From Bacillota bacterium (GTDB lineage: Bacteria; Bacillota; Bacilli; Bacillales_A; Planococcaceae), in NCBI GenBank assembly GCA_023405135.1, contig JAEXYZ010000010.1:1-39164 (forward strand): 39,164 nucleotides of DNA, given 5' to 3'. Below the pieces are notes generated by a model. That model ran no database searches and had not been told where the DNA came from. It worked only from the letters and a program-made list of their open reading frames with translations. A program made the position numbers and the translations under genes. How positions within the stretch are numbered: position 1 is the first letter of the stretch; every line of letters starts with the position of its first letter. Positions 22,305 to 32,300 of this stretch are shown piece by piece.

Positions 22305-23702
22305 TTATCCTATTGAACCTTCCATTTCAAACTTGATAAGTCGGTTCATTTCTACCGCATATTCCATTGGAAGTTCTTTTGTGAATGGTTCAATGAAGCC
22401 CATAACAATCATTTCTGTTGCTTCAGCTTCAGAAATACCACGAGACATTAAATAGAATAATTGCTCTTCAGATACTTTTGAAACTTTCGCTTCGTGCTCT
22501 AAAGAAACGTTATCGTTTAAAATCTCATTGTATGGAATTGTATCAGATGTTGATTGGTTATCTAAAATTAACGTATCACATTCAATGTTTGAGCGTGCAC
22601 CAATTGCTTTTTTACCGAAACGTACAATACCACGATAAGTAACTTTACCACCTTGTTTAGAGATCGATTTTGAAACGATTGTTGAAGATGTATTTGGTGC
22701 TAAGTGAATCATTTTTGCACCAGCATCTTGATGTTGACCTTTACCTGCAATCGCAATTGAAAGTGTCATACCACGTGCACCTTCACCTTTAAGGATACAT
22801 GCTGGGTATTTCATCGTTAATTTAGAACCAATGTTACCATCAATCCATTCCATTGTTCCGTTTTCTTCAACAACAGTACGTTTTGTAACTAGGTTATATA
22901 CGTTATTTGCCCAGTTTTGAATTGTTGTATAACGGCAATAAGCGTCTTTCTTAACGATGATCTCAACTACTGCAGAGTGAAGTGAGTTTGTTGTATAAAC
23001 AGGCGCTGTACATCCTTCTACGTAGTGTACACTTGAACCTTCATCAACAATGATTAACGTACGCTCGAATTGACCCATATTTTCAGAGTTAATACGGAAG
23101 TATGCTTGAAGTGGTGTGTCTAATTTAACACCAGGTGGTACGTAGATAAATGATCCACCAGACCAAACAGCTGAGTTAAGTGCAGCAAATTTGTTATCTG
23201 ATGCTGGAATTACAGTACCCCAATATTGTTTGAAAATATCTTCGTTTTCACGTAAAGCTGAATCAGTATCTTTGAAGACAATACCTAAATCTTCAAGATC
23301 TTTTTTCATATTGTGGTAAACTACTTCAGATTCGTACTGAGCAGATACACCAGCTAAATATTTTTGTTCAGCTTCAGGAATACCTAATTTATCAAATGTT
23401 GCTTTAATTTCTTCAGGTACTTCATCCCAAGACTTTTGAGTAGCTTCAGATGGTTTTACATAGTAAGTAATTTCATCGAAGTTTAATGCAGAAAGATCGC
23501 CACCCCATTGTGGCATTGGTTTTGAGTAGAAAATTTCTAATGCTTTTAAACGATAATTTAACATCCACTCAGGTTCATTTTTCATATTTGAAATTTCACG
23601 AACGATTTCTTCGGTTAATCCACGTTTTGAACGGAAAATTGATACGTCCTTATCATGGAAGCCGTATTTGTAATCGCCGATATCAGGCATTTGTTTAGCC
23701 AT
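22305..23702 (-). CDS. sufB: Fe-S cluster assembly scaffold subunit SufB
   Basis: A 465-residue core subunit of the SufBCD scaffold complex, on which iron-sulfur clusters are built in the cytoplasm. Recognisable blocks are YKYGFHDKDVSIFRSKRGL at the start, YVPPGVKLDTPLQAYFRIN in the centre, VHYVEGCTAPVYTTNSLH, and the C-terminal LMSRGISEAEATEMIVMGFI. The length matches Bacillus SufB (about 465). It is the last gene of sufCDSUB. Its 3' end faces the prophage, and the gene appears intact; the coding end should have been rebuilt if integration occurred within it. Confidence 0.96.
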   Translation of the reverse strand: MAKQMPDIGDYKYGFHDKDVSIFRSKRGLTEEIVREISNMKNEPEWMLNYRLKALEIFYSKPMPQWGGDLSALNFDEITYYVKPSEATQKSWDEVPEEIKATFDKLGIPEAEQKYLAGVSAQYESEVVYHNMKKDLEDLGIVFKDTDSALRENEDIFKQYWGTVIPASDNKFAALNSAVWSGGSFIYVPPGVKLDTPLQAYFRINSENMGQFERTLIIVDEGSSVHYVEGCTAPVYTTNSLHSAVVEIIVKKDAYCRYTTIQNWANNVYNLVTKRTVVEENGTMEWIDGNIGSKLTMKYPACILKGEGARGMTLSIAIAGKGQHQDAGAKMIHLAPNTSSTIVSKSISKQGGKVTYRGIVRFGKKAIGARSNIECDTLILDNQSTSDTIPYNEILNDNVSLEHEAKVSKVSEEQLFYLMSRGISEAEATEMIVMGFIEPFTKELPMEYAVEMNRLIKFEMEGSIG

Positions 23703-23726
23703 TTTATTCTCCCCCGTTCAAATTAA

Positions 23727-24161
23727 TTATTTTGATCCATTAACGCCCTTTTCCATAGCTTTCCACGCTAGTGTCGCACATTTAATTCGGGCTGGAAATT
23801 TTGAAACACCTTGTAGTGCCTCAACATCTCCTAAATCATATTTATCGCTATACTCTTCACCTAGCATCATTTTTGAAAAAATGTCTGCAAGTTCAAGAGC
23901 TTCTTCAAGTTTTTTTCCTTTAATTACTTCAGTCATCATTGATGCTGATGACATTGAAATCGAACAGCCTTCACCGTCAAATTTAGCATCTTCTACTATA
24001 TCATTGTTTATTTTTAATGTTAAATGGATACGATCTCCACAAGTAGGGTTATTCATATCGATTGTCACACTATTTTCTTCTAAGGATCCTTTATTTCTTG
24101 GCTTTTTATAGTGATCCATAATAACAGAGCGATATAGTTGATCTAAGTTATTAATAGACAT
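23727..24161 (-). CDS. sufU: SufU zinc-dependent sulfurtransferase
   Basis: A 144-residue partner of SufS that accepts sulfur from its persulfide. The known B. subtilis zinc-ligand positions are present at matching numbers: C41 and D43 in NNPTCGDRIHL, C66 in DGEGCSISM, and C128 in ARIKCATLAW. The 13 codons upstream in frame belong to the sufS overlap; GAAGGAG before ATG 24161 supports the shorter form. It overlaps the end of sufS by 11 bases. Confidence 0.95.
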   Translation of the reverse strand: MSINNLDQLYRSVIMDHYKKPRNKGSLEENSVTIDMNNPTCGDRIHLTLKINNDIVEDAKFDGEGCSISMSSASMMTEVIKGKKLEEALELADIFSKMMLGEEYSDKYDLGDVEALQGVSKFPARIKCATLAWKAMEKGVNGSK

Positions 24162-25374
24162 CGTTAAAATACTCCTTCGCTTGGCGCAATCCTTTAACAA
24201 GCGCGTCTATATCTTCTTTTGAATTATAGATATAGAAGCTTGCGCGTGCTGTTGCAGAAACTTGGAGCCATTTCATTAGAGGTTGAGCACAATGATGACC
24301 TGCACGTATTGCGATACCATTCATATCTAATACAGTTGCTAAATCATGTGGGTGTACTCCATCTAAGTTGAAAGTAATAAGACCACAACGTTTTTTAGGA
24401 TCACGAGGTCCATAAATTGTTAAACCATCGATTTTTTCCATTTCACTCATAGCATATTCTACAAGAGTATGCTCATGTTCTGCGATTTTATCTAATCCAA
24501 TTTCACTTAAAAAATCTATTGCTGCACCTAACCCAATAGCACCAGCTATGTTTGGTGTTCCACCTTCAAATTTCCACGGTAATTCCTTCCATGTAGAATC
24601 GTACAATTCTACGAAATCAATCATTTCTCCACCAAATTCAATTGGTTCCATGTTTTCTAAATGTGCTTGTTTACCATAAAGTACACCGATACCTGTAGGA
24701 CCACACATTTTATGACCAGAAAAACCTAAAAAGTCACAATCAAGGTCTTGCACATCAATCTTCATATGTGGAGCAGCTTGTGCAGCGTCCACTACGATAA
24801 TTGCCCCAGCTTGATGAGCAATTTCTGCAATTTCTTTAATTGGATTGATTGTACCTAGTACATTTGAAGCCATTGTAATCGCAACGATTTTCGTTTTATT
24901 TGTAATTGTTTTTCGCACAGTATCTAAAGTAATCGTACCATCTTGTTCTAGGTCAAGATACTTTAAAACAGCACCTTTTTCTTTTGCCAATTGTTGCCAA
25001 GGAATTAAGTTAGAATGATGCTCCATGTAAGAGATGACAATTTCATCTCCTTCATTAACATTCATTCTGCCATATCCAGCTGCAACAGTATTTAAAGAAG
25101 TTGTTGTCCCACGAGTATAAATAATTTCTTTCGTTGATTTTGCATTTATAAATTTACGAATTTTTTCCCGTGCGCCTTCATATGAATCTGTTGCACGATT
25201 TCCTAAAGTATGTACACCACGATGTACGTTGGAATTATCTAATTCATAATAGTTTTTCACAACTTCTAACACTTGAACTGGCTTTTGAGATGTCGCTGCA
25301 CTATCCAGGTAAACGAGTGGATGCCCGTTTACCTCTTGGTTTAGTACAGGAAAAAATTTTCGGATTTCATTCAT
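24151..25374 (-). CDS. sufS: Cysteine desulfurase SufS
   Basis: A 407-residue PLP enzyme that removes sulfur from cysteine and passes it, as a persulfide, to SufU. The PLP lysine lies in DFLGFSGHKMCGPTG (about K222) and the catalytic cysteine in IAIRAGHHCAQPLM (about C362), the group II desulfurase layout. The N-terminal YLDSAATSQKPVQVL and the THSNL-like EHHSNLIPWQ blocks also fit. The start overlaps the sufD stop by one base (TAATG). Length is as in Bacillus SufS (about 406). Confidence 0.96.
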   Translation of the reverse strand: MNEIRKFFPVLNQEVNGHPLVYLDSAATSQKPVQVLEVVKNYYELDNSNVHRGVHTLGNRATDSYEGAREKIRKFINAKSTKEIIYTRGTTTSLNTVAAGYGRMNVNEGDEIVISYMEHHSNLIPWQQLAKEKGAVLKYLDLEQDGTITLDTVRKTITNKTKIVAITMASNVLGTINPIKEIAEIAHQAGAIIVVDAAQAAPHMKIDVQDLDCDFLGFSGHKMCGPTGIGVLYGKQAHLENMEPIEFGGEMIDFVELYDSTWKELPWKFEGGTPNIAGAIGLGAAIDFLSEIGLDKIAEHEHTLVEYAMSEMEKIDGLTIYGPRDPKKRCGLITFNLDGVHPHDLATVLDMNGIAIRAGHHCAQPLMKWLQVSATARASFYIYNSKEDIDALVKGLRQAKEYFNDVY

Positions 25375-26681
25375 TAGCGAACTTTCCCTTCAATGACTTT
25401 CGTCAATTGCTTTTTAACACTTTCTATAGGAATGTTAGTAACAACAGGAGCTAAGAAACCATGAATAACAAGGCGTTCTGCTTCTTGTTTTGAAATACCA
25501 CGGCTCATTAAATAGTAAAGTTGAATTGGATCTACACGACCAACAGATGCTGCGTGACCTGCCATTACATCATCTTCATCAATTAATAGAATTGGGTTAG
25601 CATCTCCACGTGCATTTTCAGATAACATTAATACACGAGACTCTTGCTCTGCATTTGATTTTGTTGCACCATGTTCAATTTTACCGATACCATTAAAGAT
25701 TGTTTGAGCTGCATCTTTCATTACACCATGTTTTAAGATGAAGCCTTCAGAGTTTTTACCCCAATGGCGGATTTCTGTCGTAAAGTTTTGCTTTTGATCT
25801 CCACGACCTACTACAACAGTTCGAGTGTTTGCAGTTGAACCATCACCTACTAAATGTGTAATGCTTTCAGATATTGTATCTGAATCGTTCATTAAACCTA
25901 GTGCCCAGTCAATTTTCGCATCACGTTTAATATGACCACGACGGTTTACATAAGTTGTAAAGCCTTTTGCAAGTACATCTACTGCACCAAATGTAACTTG
26001 TGCATTATCTAATGCAATCACTTCTTCAATTAAGTTTGCTTGTCCTTTAGCTTGTTCAACAGTTGATACGTATGTTTCTACATATGTAACAGCTGAATTA
26101 TTATCAGCAACAACAAGAACATGATTAAAAAGTGAAGCGTCTGCATTATCGTTTAAAAATACTACTTGTAAAGGTTGTTCAACGACAACATTTTTCGGTA
26201 CATAAACGAATACGCCACCATTTACTAATGCTGCATGGTAAGCAGTTAATTTATGTTCATCCACTTTTACAGCTTCAGTCATAAAATATTTTTGAACTAA
26301 ATCGCTATGTTCACGAATTGCTGTTTGAATATCTGTAAAAATAACACCTTGAGCTTTTAATTCCTCAGAAACTTTAATAAAAGCAGGTGTATTATTGCGT
26401 TGAATGTAAAGATTTTGTTGTCCTTCAATGTCAATAATATCTTTTACTTCTTCTGAAAGTTCATCTAATGAATTAAATGGTTTGCTATCTACTGTATGTT
26501 GAAGAAACTCTGTAAAGTTCCATTTTGTAATATTGGTTTTATCTGGCTTTGGCATTGGTAGTTCAGCAGCTTTTTCAATTGCAGCCGCACGCAAATCTGC
26601 AAACCATGATGGTTCATTATTGCTTTGCGAGAACGAGCGTACTTCACTTGCTGATAAGGCCAATTTTATTTCAACCGTCAT
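25374..26681 (-). CDS. sufD: Fe-S cluster assembly scaffold subunit SufD
   Basis: A 435-residue paralogue of SufB that pairs with it in the SufBCD complex. Blocks such as GGVFVYVPKNVVVEQPLQVV, TRTVVVGRGDQKQNF, and the C-terminal LMSRGISKQEAERLVIHGF mark the SufB/SufD family. AGGAGGACGAATGAG precedes ATG 26681. It stands between sufC and sufS as in Bacillus. The size matches (about 437). Confidence 0.95.
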   Translation of the reverse strand: MTVEIKLALSASEVRSFSQSNNEPSWFADLRAAAIEKAAELPMPKPDKTNITKWNFTEFLQHTVDSKPFNSLDELSEEVKDIIDIEGQQNLYIQRNNTPAFIKVSEELKAQGVIFTDIQTAIREHSDLVQKYFMTEAVKVDEHKLTAYHAALVNGGVFVYVPKNVVVEQPLQVVFLNDNADASLFNHVLVVADNNSAVTYVETYVSTVEQAKGQANLIEEVIALDNAQVTFGAVDVLAKGFTTYVNRRGHIKRDAKIDWALGLMNDSDTISESITHLVGDGSTANTRTVVVGRGDQKQNFTTEIRHWGKNSEGFILKHGVMKDAAQTIFNGIGKIEHGATKSNAEQESRVLMLSENARGDANPILLIDEDDVMAGHAASVGRVDPIQLYYLMSRGISKQEAERLVIHGFLAPVVTNIPIESVKKQLTKVIEGKVR

Positions 26682-26699
26682 CTCATTCGTCCTCCTAAA

Positions 26700-27479
26700 T
26701 TATGCTTCTTGTTCAACTGTTTCATCTTCAATACCTAGTTCTTTTTTAATCCAATCATAACCTTCTGCTTCTAAACGTTGAGCTAATTCTGGTCCACCAG
26801 ATTTTACAACGCGTCCTTGCATCATTACGTGAACGTGGTCTGGAGTGATGTAGTTAAGCAGGCGTTGGTAGTGAGTGATTGCGATACAGCCAAATCCTTC
26901 ACCGCGCATTTCGTTAATTCCTTTAGCTACAACTTTTAATGCGTCAATATCAAGACCAGAGTCAATTTCATCTAGGATTGCGAATTTTGGTTTGATCATC
27001 ATTAATTGTAAAATTTCATTACGTTTCTTTTCCCCACCAGAGAAGCCTTCGTTTAAGTAACGTTGAGCCATATCTTGATCCATTTCAAGGAAGTCCATCG
27101 TTTTATCTAATTCACGGATGAATTTCATTAATGAAATTTCATCGCCTTCTTCGCGACGAGCATTAATTGCCGAACGAATGAAATCTGCATTTGTAACACC
27201 TGAAATTTCTGATGGGTACTGCATAGCTAAAAATAATCCAGCTTTAGCACGTTCATCAACTTCCATTTCAAGCACGTTTTCACCATCTATTTCAATAGTA
27301 CCTTGTGTAACTTCATATTTTGGGTGACCCATGATTGCAGATGCTAACGTTGATTTACCTGTACCGTTAGGACCCATGATTGCATGGATTTCATTAGTAT
27401 TAATTGTTAGGTTTAAACCTTTTAAAATCTCCTTATCTTCAATTGAAACATGAAGATCTTTAATTACTAAAGTTGACAT
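26700..27479 (-). CDS. sufC: Fe-S assembly ATPase SufC
   Basis: A 259-residue cytosolic ABC-type ATPase of the SufBCD scaffold. Walker A GPNGTGKS (36-43), signature FSGGEKKR (146-153) and Walker B FAILDEID (166-173) are present, with no membrane partner nearby, as for SufC. The open frame runs 14 codons further upstream, but GGAGGTAATATAC precedes ATG 27479. It is the first gene of the operon; a promoter candidate lies about 65 bases upstream. Confidence 0.96.
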   Translation of the reverse strand: MSTLVIKDLHVSIEDKEILKGLNLTINTNEIHAIMGPNGTGKSTLASAIMGHPKYEVTQGTIEIDGENVLEMEVDERAKAGLFLAMQYPSEISGVTNADFIRSAINARREEGDEISLMKFIRELDKTMDFLEMDQDMAQRYLNEGFSGGEKKRNEILQLMMIKPKFAILDEIDSGLDIDALKVVAKGINEMRGEGFGCIAITHYQRLLNYITPDHVHVMMQGRVVKSGGPELAQRLEAEGYDWIKKELGIEDETVEQEA

Positions 27480-27542
27480 GTATATTACCTCCGTAAGTTG
27501 TGCATTGAATGGTATAACCATTTTTAATTTATTATCATTCTA

Positions 27543-27571
27543 ATCTTAACCGAAAACACCTTGCCATGCAA
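27543..27571 (-). promoter_or_regulatory. Candidate suf operon promoter
   Basis: On the - strand TTGCAT (27571-27566), a 17-base spacer and TAAGAT (27548-27543) give a moderate sigma-A-like promoter upstream of sufC. The -35 is only three of six. The region 27480-27870 otherwise holds AT-rich sequence with no gene and a strong terminator at its right end. Confidence 0.4.
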
Positions 27572-27818
27572 AAGATTTATTCGACAAACAATATATTTCA
27601 GTGAAAACCATTAAAATATAGGTGTGTCCAACATTTTTTAAATACTAAAAGAAAATAATGCTGTTAAAAAGATGAATAAATCATTTTCAATAATCAAATA
27701 CTAATTGAGAATTCATTTCACCTATAAGAATTAATGGATAAATAATCAGGAAATTCATCTAAAGACTTGGTTAGTTTTCCGCTGACTAATATCATACTAT
27801 ACATTTTAAAAATTATAG

Positions 27819-27873
27819 TAATAAAAAAGCGATTTCCAAATTGTTATCAAAATTGGAAATCGCTTTTTTATTA
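27819..27873. terminator. Bidirectional terminator between gltD and the suf promoter
   Basis: A 21-bp perfect stem (27819-27839 with 27853-27873) around a 13-base loop. The GC part is GCGATTTCCAA/TTGGAAATCGC and the outer part supplies six A on one side and six T on the other, so it should work on both strands. Its right arm includes the stop codon of gltD (27871-27873). Confidence 0.9.
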
Positions 27874-29349
27874 TACATTTACAGTTGTAGTTAAAAATTC
27901 GTTAACGCTTGCCGCCACTGCACGACCTTCTTTAATCGCCCAAACGACTAAGCTTTGACCACGTCTTGCATCCCCTGCTGCAAATACACCTGGTACATTT
28001 GTTTCAAAATCTTTAATAGAAGCTTGAATTTTGTTGCTCACTAATTTCACACCAAATTGCTCTGGTAATGATTTTTCAACACCTTCAAATCCAATTGCAA
28101 CAAATACATATTGTGCAGGCCATACTTTTTCAGTGCCTGGAAGCTCTTTGAAGTAATGGAAACCATCATCACCTAAAATTTTCTCCATTTGGATTGTATG
28201 AAGCTCTTTAACTTGACCTTTTTCGTCTGCAACGATTTTTTTCGTTTGGATGCAATATTCACGTGGATCGCGTCCTTTTACTGCCGCAACTTCTTCATAA
28301 GCATAGTCTAATTTATAAAGATGTGGTTCTTGTGGCCATGGAGTTTCATCTGTTCTTGTTGATGCAGCTTGTGGATGTTTACCAAATTGATAAACAGAAC
28401 GGCAATTTTGACGAATCGCTGTTGCAACACAGTCAGCACCAGTGTCACCACCACCAATAACAATAACATCTTTGCCTTTTACATCCAACGCTTTACCATC
28501 TTTGAAATTAGAATCAAGCAAACTTTGCGTTACACCAGTTAAATAATCCATTGCTAAATGAACGCCTTTAGATTCACTGCCTTCTAAATGAAGAACACGT
28601 TGCTTTTGTGCACCAATACATAAAATGACTGCATCGAATTGTGCTTTCAGTTCATCTGCTGTTACATCTTTCCCAATTTCAGTATTTAATACAAAATCAA
28701 TACCTTCTTGACGAAGTAAATTTACTCGGCGTTCGATAACTTCTTTTTCAAGCTTCATGTTTGGAATACCATACATTAATAATCCACCTGGTCGATCTGC
28801 TCTTTCATAAACTGTTACACTATGACCGAGCTGGTTTAATTGGTCCGCTGCTGCTAATCCTGCAGGACCAGAACCAACTATTGCAATTTTTTTGCCAGTA
28901 CGATTTTGTGGAATACGTGGGATAATCCAATTATTTTCAAAGCCTTTATCAATGATAGAACGTTCAATGGATTTAATTGCAACTGCTGGATCTGTTATCC
29001 CTAAAGTACAAGAGCTTTCACAAGGCGCTGGACAGACACGCCCTGTGAACTCTGGAAAATTATTCGTCATATGTAGACGATCTAATGCTTCTTTCCATTT
29101 TCCTTTATATACTAAATCATTCCACTCAGGAATTACATTTTGAATTGGACAACCAGCAGCTGCTCCTCGAATTTCAATACCCATATGACAGAAAGGTGTG
29201 CCGCAATCCATGCATCGTGCACCTTGCGTTTGTAATGATTCATCTGACAGCCTTGAAGCATATTCATTCCAATTCGAAATACGCTCTAGTGGAGGCTGTT
29301 CCTTCGTTTTTTCCCTTTTATATTCCATAAATCCTGTTGGTTTCCCCAT
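27871..29349 (-). CDS. gltD: Glutamate synthase small subunit
   Basis: A 492-residue NADPH-oxidising subunit of glutamate synthase (called gltB in B. subtilis). N-terminal cysteine clusters (CMDCGTPFCHMG; GCPIQNVIPEWNDLV; CPAPCESSCTLG) bind iron-sulfur centres. The FAD site is VGSGPAGLAAADQL and the NAD(P)H site is VIVIGGGDTGADCVAT. It passes electrons to the large subunit for making glutamate from glutamine and 2-oxoglutarate. It follows the large-subunit gene by 15 bases; AGAGGAGG precedes ATG 29349. Length is normal for the family. Confidence 0.96.
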   Translation of the reverse strand: MGKPTGFMEYKREKTKEQPPLERISNWNEYASRLSDESLQTQGARCMDCGTPFCHMGIEIRGAAAGCPIQNVIPEWNDLVYKGKWKEALDRLHMTNNFPEFTGRVCPAPCESSCTLGITDPAVAIKSIERSIIDKGFENNWIIPRIPQNRTGKKIAIVGSGPAGLAAADQLNQLGHSVTVYERADRPGGLLMYGIPNMKLEKEVIERRVNLLRQEGIDFVLNTEIGKDVTADELKAQFDAVILCIGAQKQRVLHLEGSESKGVHLAMDYLTGVTQSLLDSNFKDGKALDVKGKDVIVIGGGDTGADCVATAIRQNCRSVYQFGKHPQAASTRTDETPWPQEPHLYKLDYAYEEVAAVKGRDPREYCIQTKKIVADEKGQVKELHTIQMEKILGDDGFHYFKELPGTEKVWPAQYVFVAIGFEGVEKSLPEQFGVKLVSNKIQASIKDFETNVPGVFAAGDARRGQSLVVWAIKEGRAVAASVNEFLTTTVNV

Positions 29350-29364
29350 GCCTAGAACCTCCTC

Positions 29365-32300
29365 TTATTTGGAAATAGCTAATTCTTTAGCGCCAGTAGT
29401 TTCAACAAATGCTTGCATTGCTGATTGCGACTCTGTTAATCCTTGGAACTTATGATAATTAATTTTTTCAAGCATCGCTTTATAATCAGTAGGTACAACC
29501 TTCACGAACTTCGGCACAAATTGATCCCATTTTGCTAGAATATCTAACGCAATTGTACTTTCTGTATGTTCTAAATGTTTGATGATCATAGAACGAACAG
29601 CCTCAATTTCCGCTCTATCTTCTAACCGTTCAAACTGAATCATTTCCATATTACATTTGACTTTAAAGTCAGCTTCGTTTGATGGTAATACATACGCAAT
29701 CCCACCAGACATACCTGCTGCAAAGTTTTTACCTACGTCACCTAAAATAACTACACGTCCACCTGTCATATACTCACAGCCATGATCGCCAATTCCTTCA
29801 ACAACAACATTTGCACCACTGTTACGTACTGCAAAGCGTTCCCCTGCTCGGCCGTTAATGTATGCTGTACCACTTGTAGCACCGTACAAACAAACGTTAC
29901 CAGCAATTACGTTTTTCTCTTGCTCACCTTTAATTGGAGCAATCGCTACTAATTTACCACCTGATAATCCTTTACCAAAGTAGTCATTGACGTCCCCTAC
30001 ACAAGATAGAGTCATTCCTCGTGGAACAAATGCACCGAAACTTTGACCGGCATGACCAGTAAATTTCAATGTAATTGTTTCGTCAGCCAAACCTTTTTCA
30101 CCGTATTTTTTCGAAATTTCACTTCCGATAATTGTACCGACAACACGGTCAGTATTTTTAATTTCATATTGTAATTCAATTGCTTCTTTTTCTTTAATGC
30201 TGTTTTCTACTCTTGGTAGAAGTTCACGAATATCAAATGTTTCTTCGATACGAAGATCTTGATTTGTTTGTTTTGTACGTGTTCCCTGTACTTGGTAAAG
30301 TAATGCAGATAAATCTAATTGGCTAGCTTTCCAATGGGATTTTGCTCGATCACTTACTTCTAGTACGTCTGTACGCCCAACCATTTCTTCCACAGTACGG
30401 AAGCCTAATTTAGCCATATATTCACGCATTTCTTCTGCCACAAATCGCATGTAATTAACAACGTGATCAGCAGTACCCATAAATTTTGCACGTAATTCTG
30501 GATTTTGTGTTGCCACACCTACAGGACATGTATCTAGGTGACAAGCACGCATCATAATACATCCTAGAACGATTAATGGTGCTGTTGCAAAACCGAATTC
30601 TTCTGCCCCAAGCAATGCTGCCATTACAACGTCTTTACCAGTCATTAGCTTACCATCAGTTTCTAATGTTACACGCTCACGAAGACCATTTAACATTAAT
30701 GTTTGATGTGCTTCAGCTAAACCAAGCTCCCAAGGTAAACCAGTATGCTTAATTGAAGTTTTAGGTGATGCCCCTGTACCTCCGTCATAACCAGAGATAA
30801 CAATTACATCTGCTCCACCTTTTGCTACACCTGCTGCAATTGTACCTACCCCAGCTTTAGCAACAAGTTTTACTGAGATTCGAGCATCACGATTTGCATT
30901 TTTCAAATCGTAAATAAGTTCGGCTAAGTCCTCAATAGAATAAATATCATGGTGTGGAGGCGGTGATATTAAACCTACACCTGGAGTTGATCCACGAACT
31001 TCAGCAACCCACGGATATACTTTATTACCAGGTAATTGTCCACCTTCTCCAGGTTTTGCCCCTTGTGCCATTTTAATTTGCAATTCTTTTGCATTAACTA
31101 AATAATGTGATTTTACACCGAAACGTCCTGATGCGATTTGTTTAATTGCACTATTGCGGTTATCACCATTTTCGTCAATTTCGAAACGACCAGCATGTTC
31201 TCCACCCTCACCAGAGTTTGAACGGCCACCTAGACGATTCATCGCAATTGCTAACGTTTCGTGTGCTTCTTTTGAAATAGAACCAAATGACATTGCTCCT
31301 GTTTTAAAACGTTTTACAATTGAGTCAACAGATTCTACTTCATCTAAAGGAATTGATTTACTTGATTTAAATTCAAATAAATTACGTAAAAATCCGATGC
31401 GTTCCTCATTTGCCATTTCAGCATACATTCTATATAATCCGAAATCATTTCTTCTTGTTGCAGTTTGCAATGTATGAATTGTTTTTGGATTAAATGCATG
31501 GTGTTCACCATTCGCACGCCATTGGAAATCACTTCCAGAATCAAGCAAATCATTATTTGATTCAAAGGCTAAATTGTGACGGCGTTTCGCTTCTTCACCA
31601 ATCGTCTCTAATCCAATACCATCGATTTGAGATGCAGTACCTGTGAAGTATTTATCAATTACCTCTTTACTAATACCAACAGCCTCAAAAATTTGAGCGC
31701 CACGATAAGATTGTACTGTTGAAATCCCCATTTTTGACATTACTTTAACGACACCGTCAGCAATACCTTTACGATATTTTTTAATTGCATCGTTATAACT
31801 AATTGTTAAATGTCCTGAATCAATTGATTGTTGAATAGATGCATATGCTAAATATGGATTAATTGCATCTACACCAAATCCAATTAACGCTGCAAAGTGA
31901 TGAACTTCTCTTGCTTCTCCACTATTCGCTATTAAACTAACTTGAGTACGTTTACCTGTACGAACTAAGTACTGGTGAAGAGCACTTACAGCTAGTAAAA
32001 CAGGTACTGTAGGTGTTTCAAGATTCTCTAGTTCATCAGATAATACTAATAATGTAATCCCTTTTTCTATTGCTGCATCAGCTTCTTTGAAAATTCTTTC
32101 TAATTCGCTTTCTAAAGAATTTTCAAATCGCAATGTGATAATTGAATTTTGGAAATATTTACTTTTTATTGATACTAATTCTTCTAACTCACCATTTGTA
32201 AGAATTGGAGTGTCTAAGAAAATACGTCTTGCATTTTCCTCATTCGGATGTAGCAAGTTTCCTTCTGCTCCTAAAAGTGTCATTGTAGAAGTAACGATAT

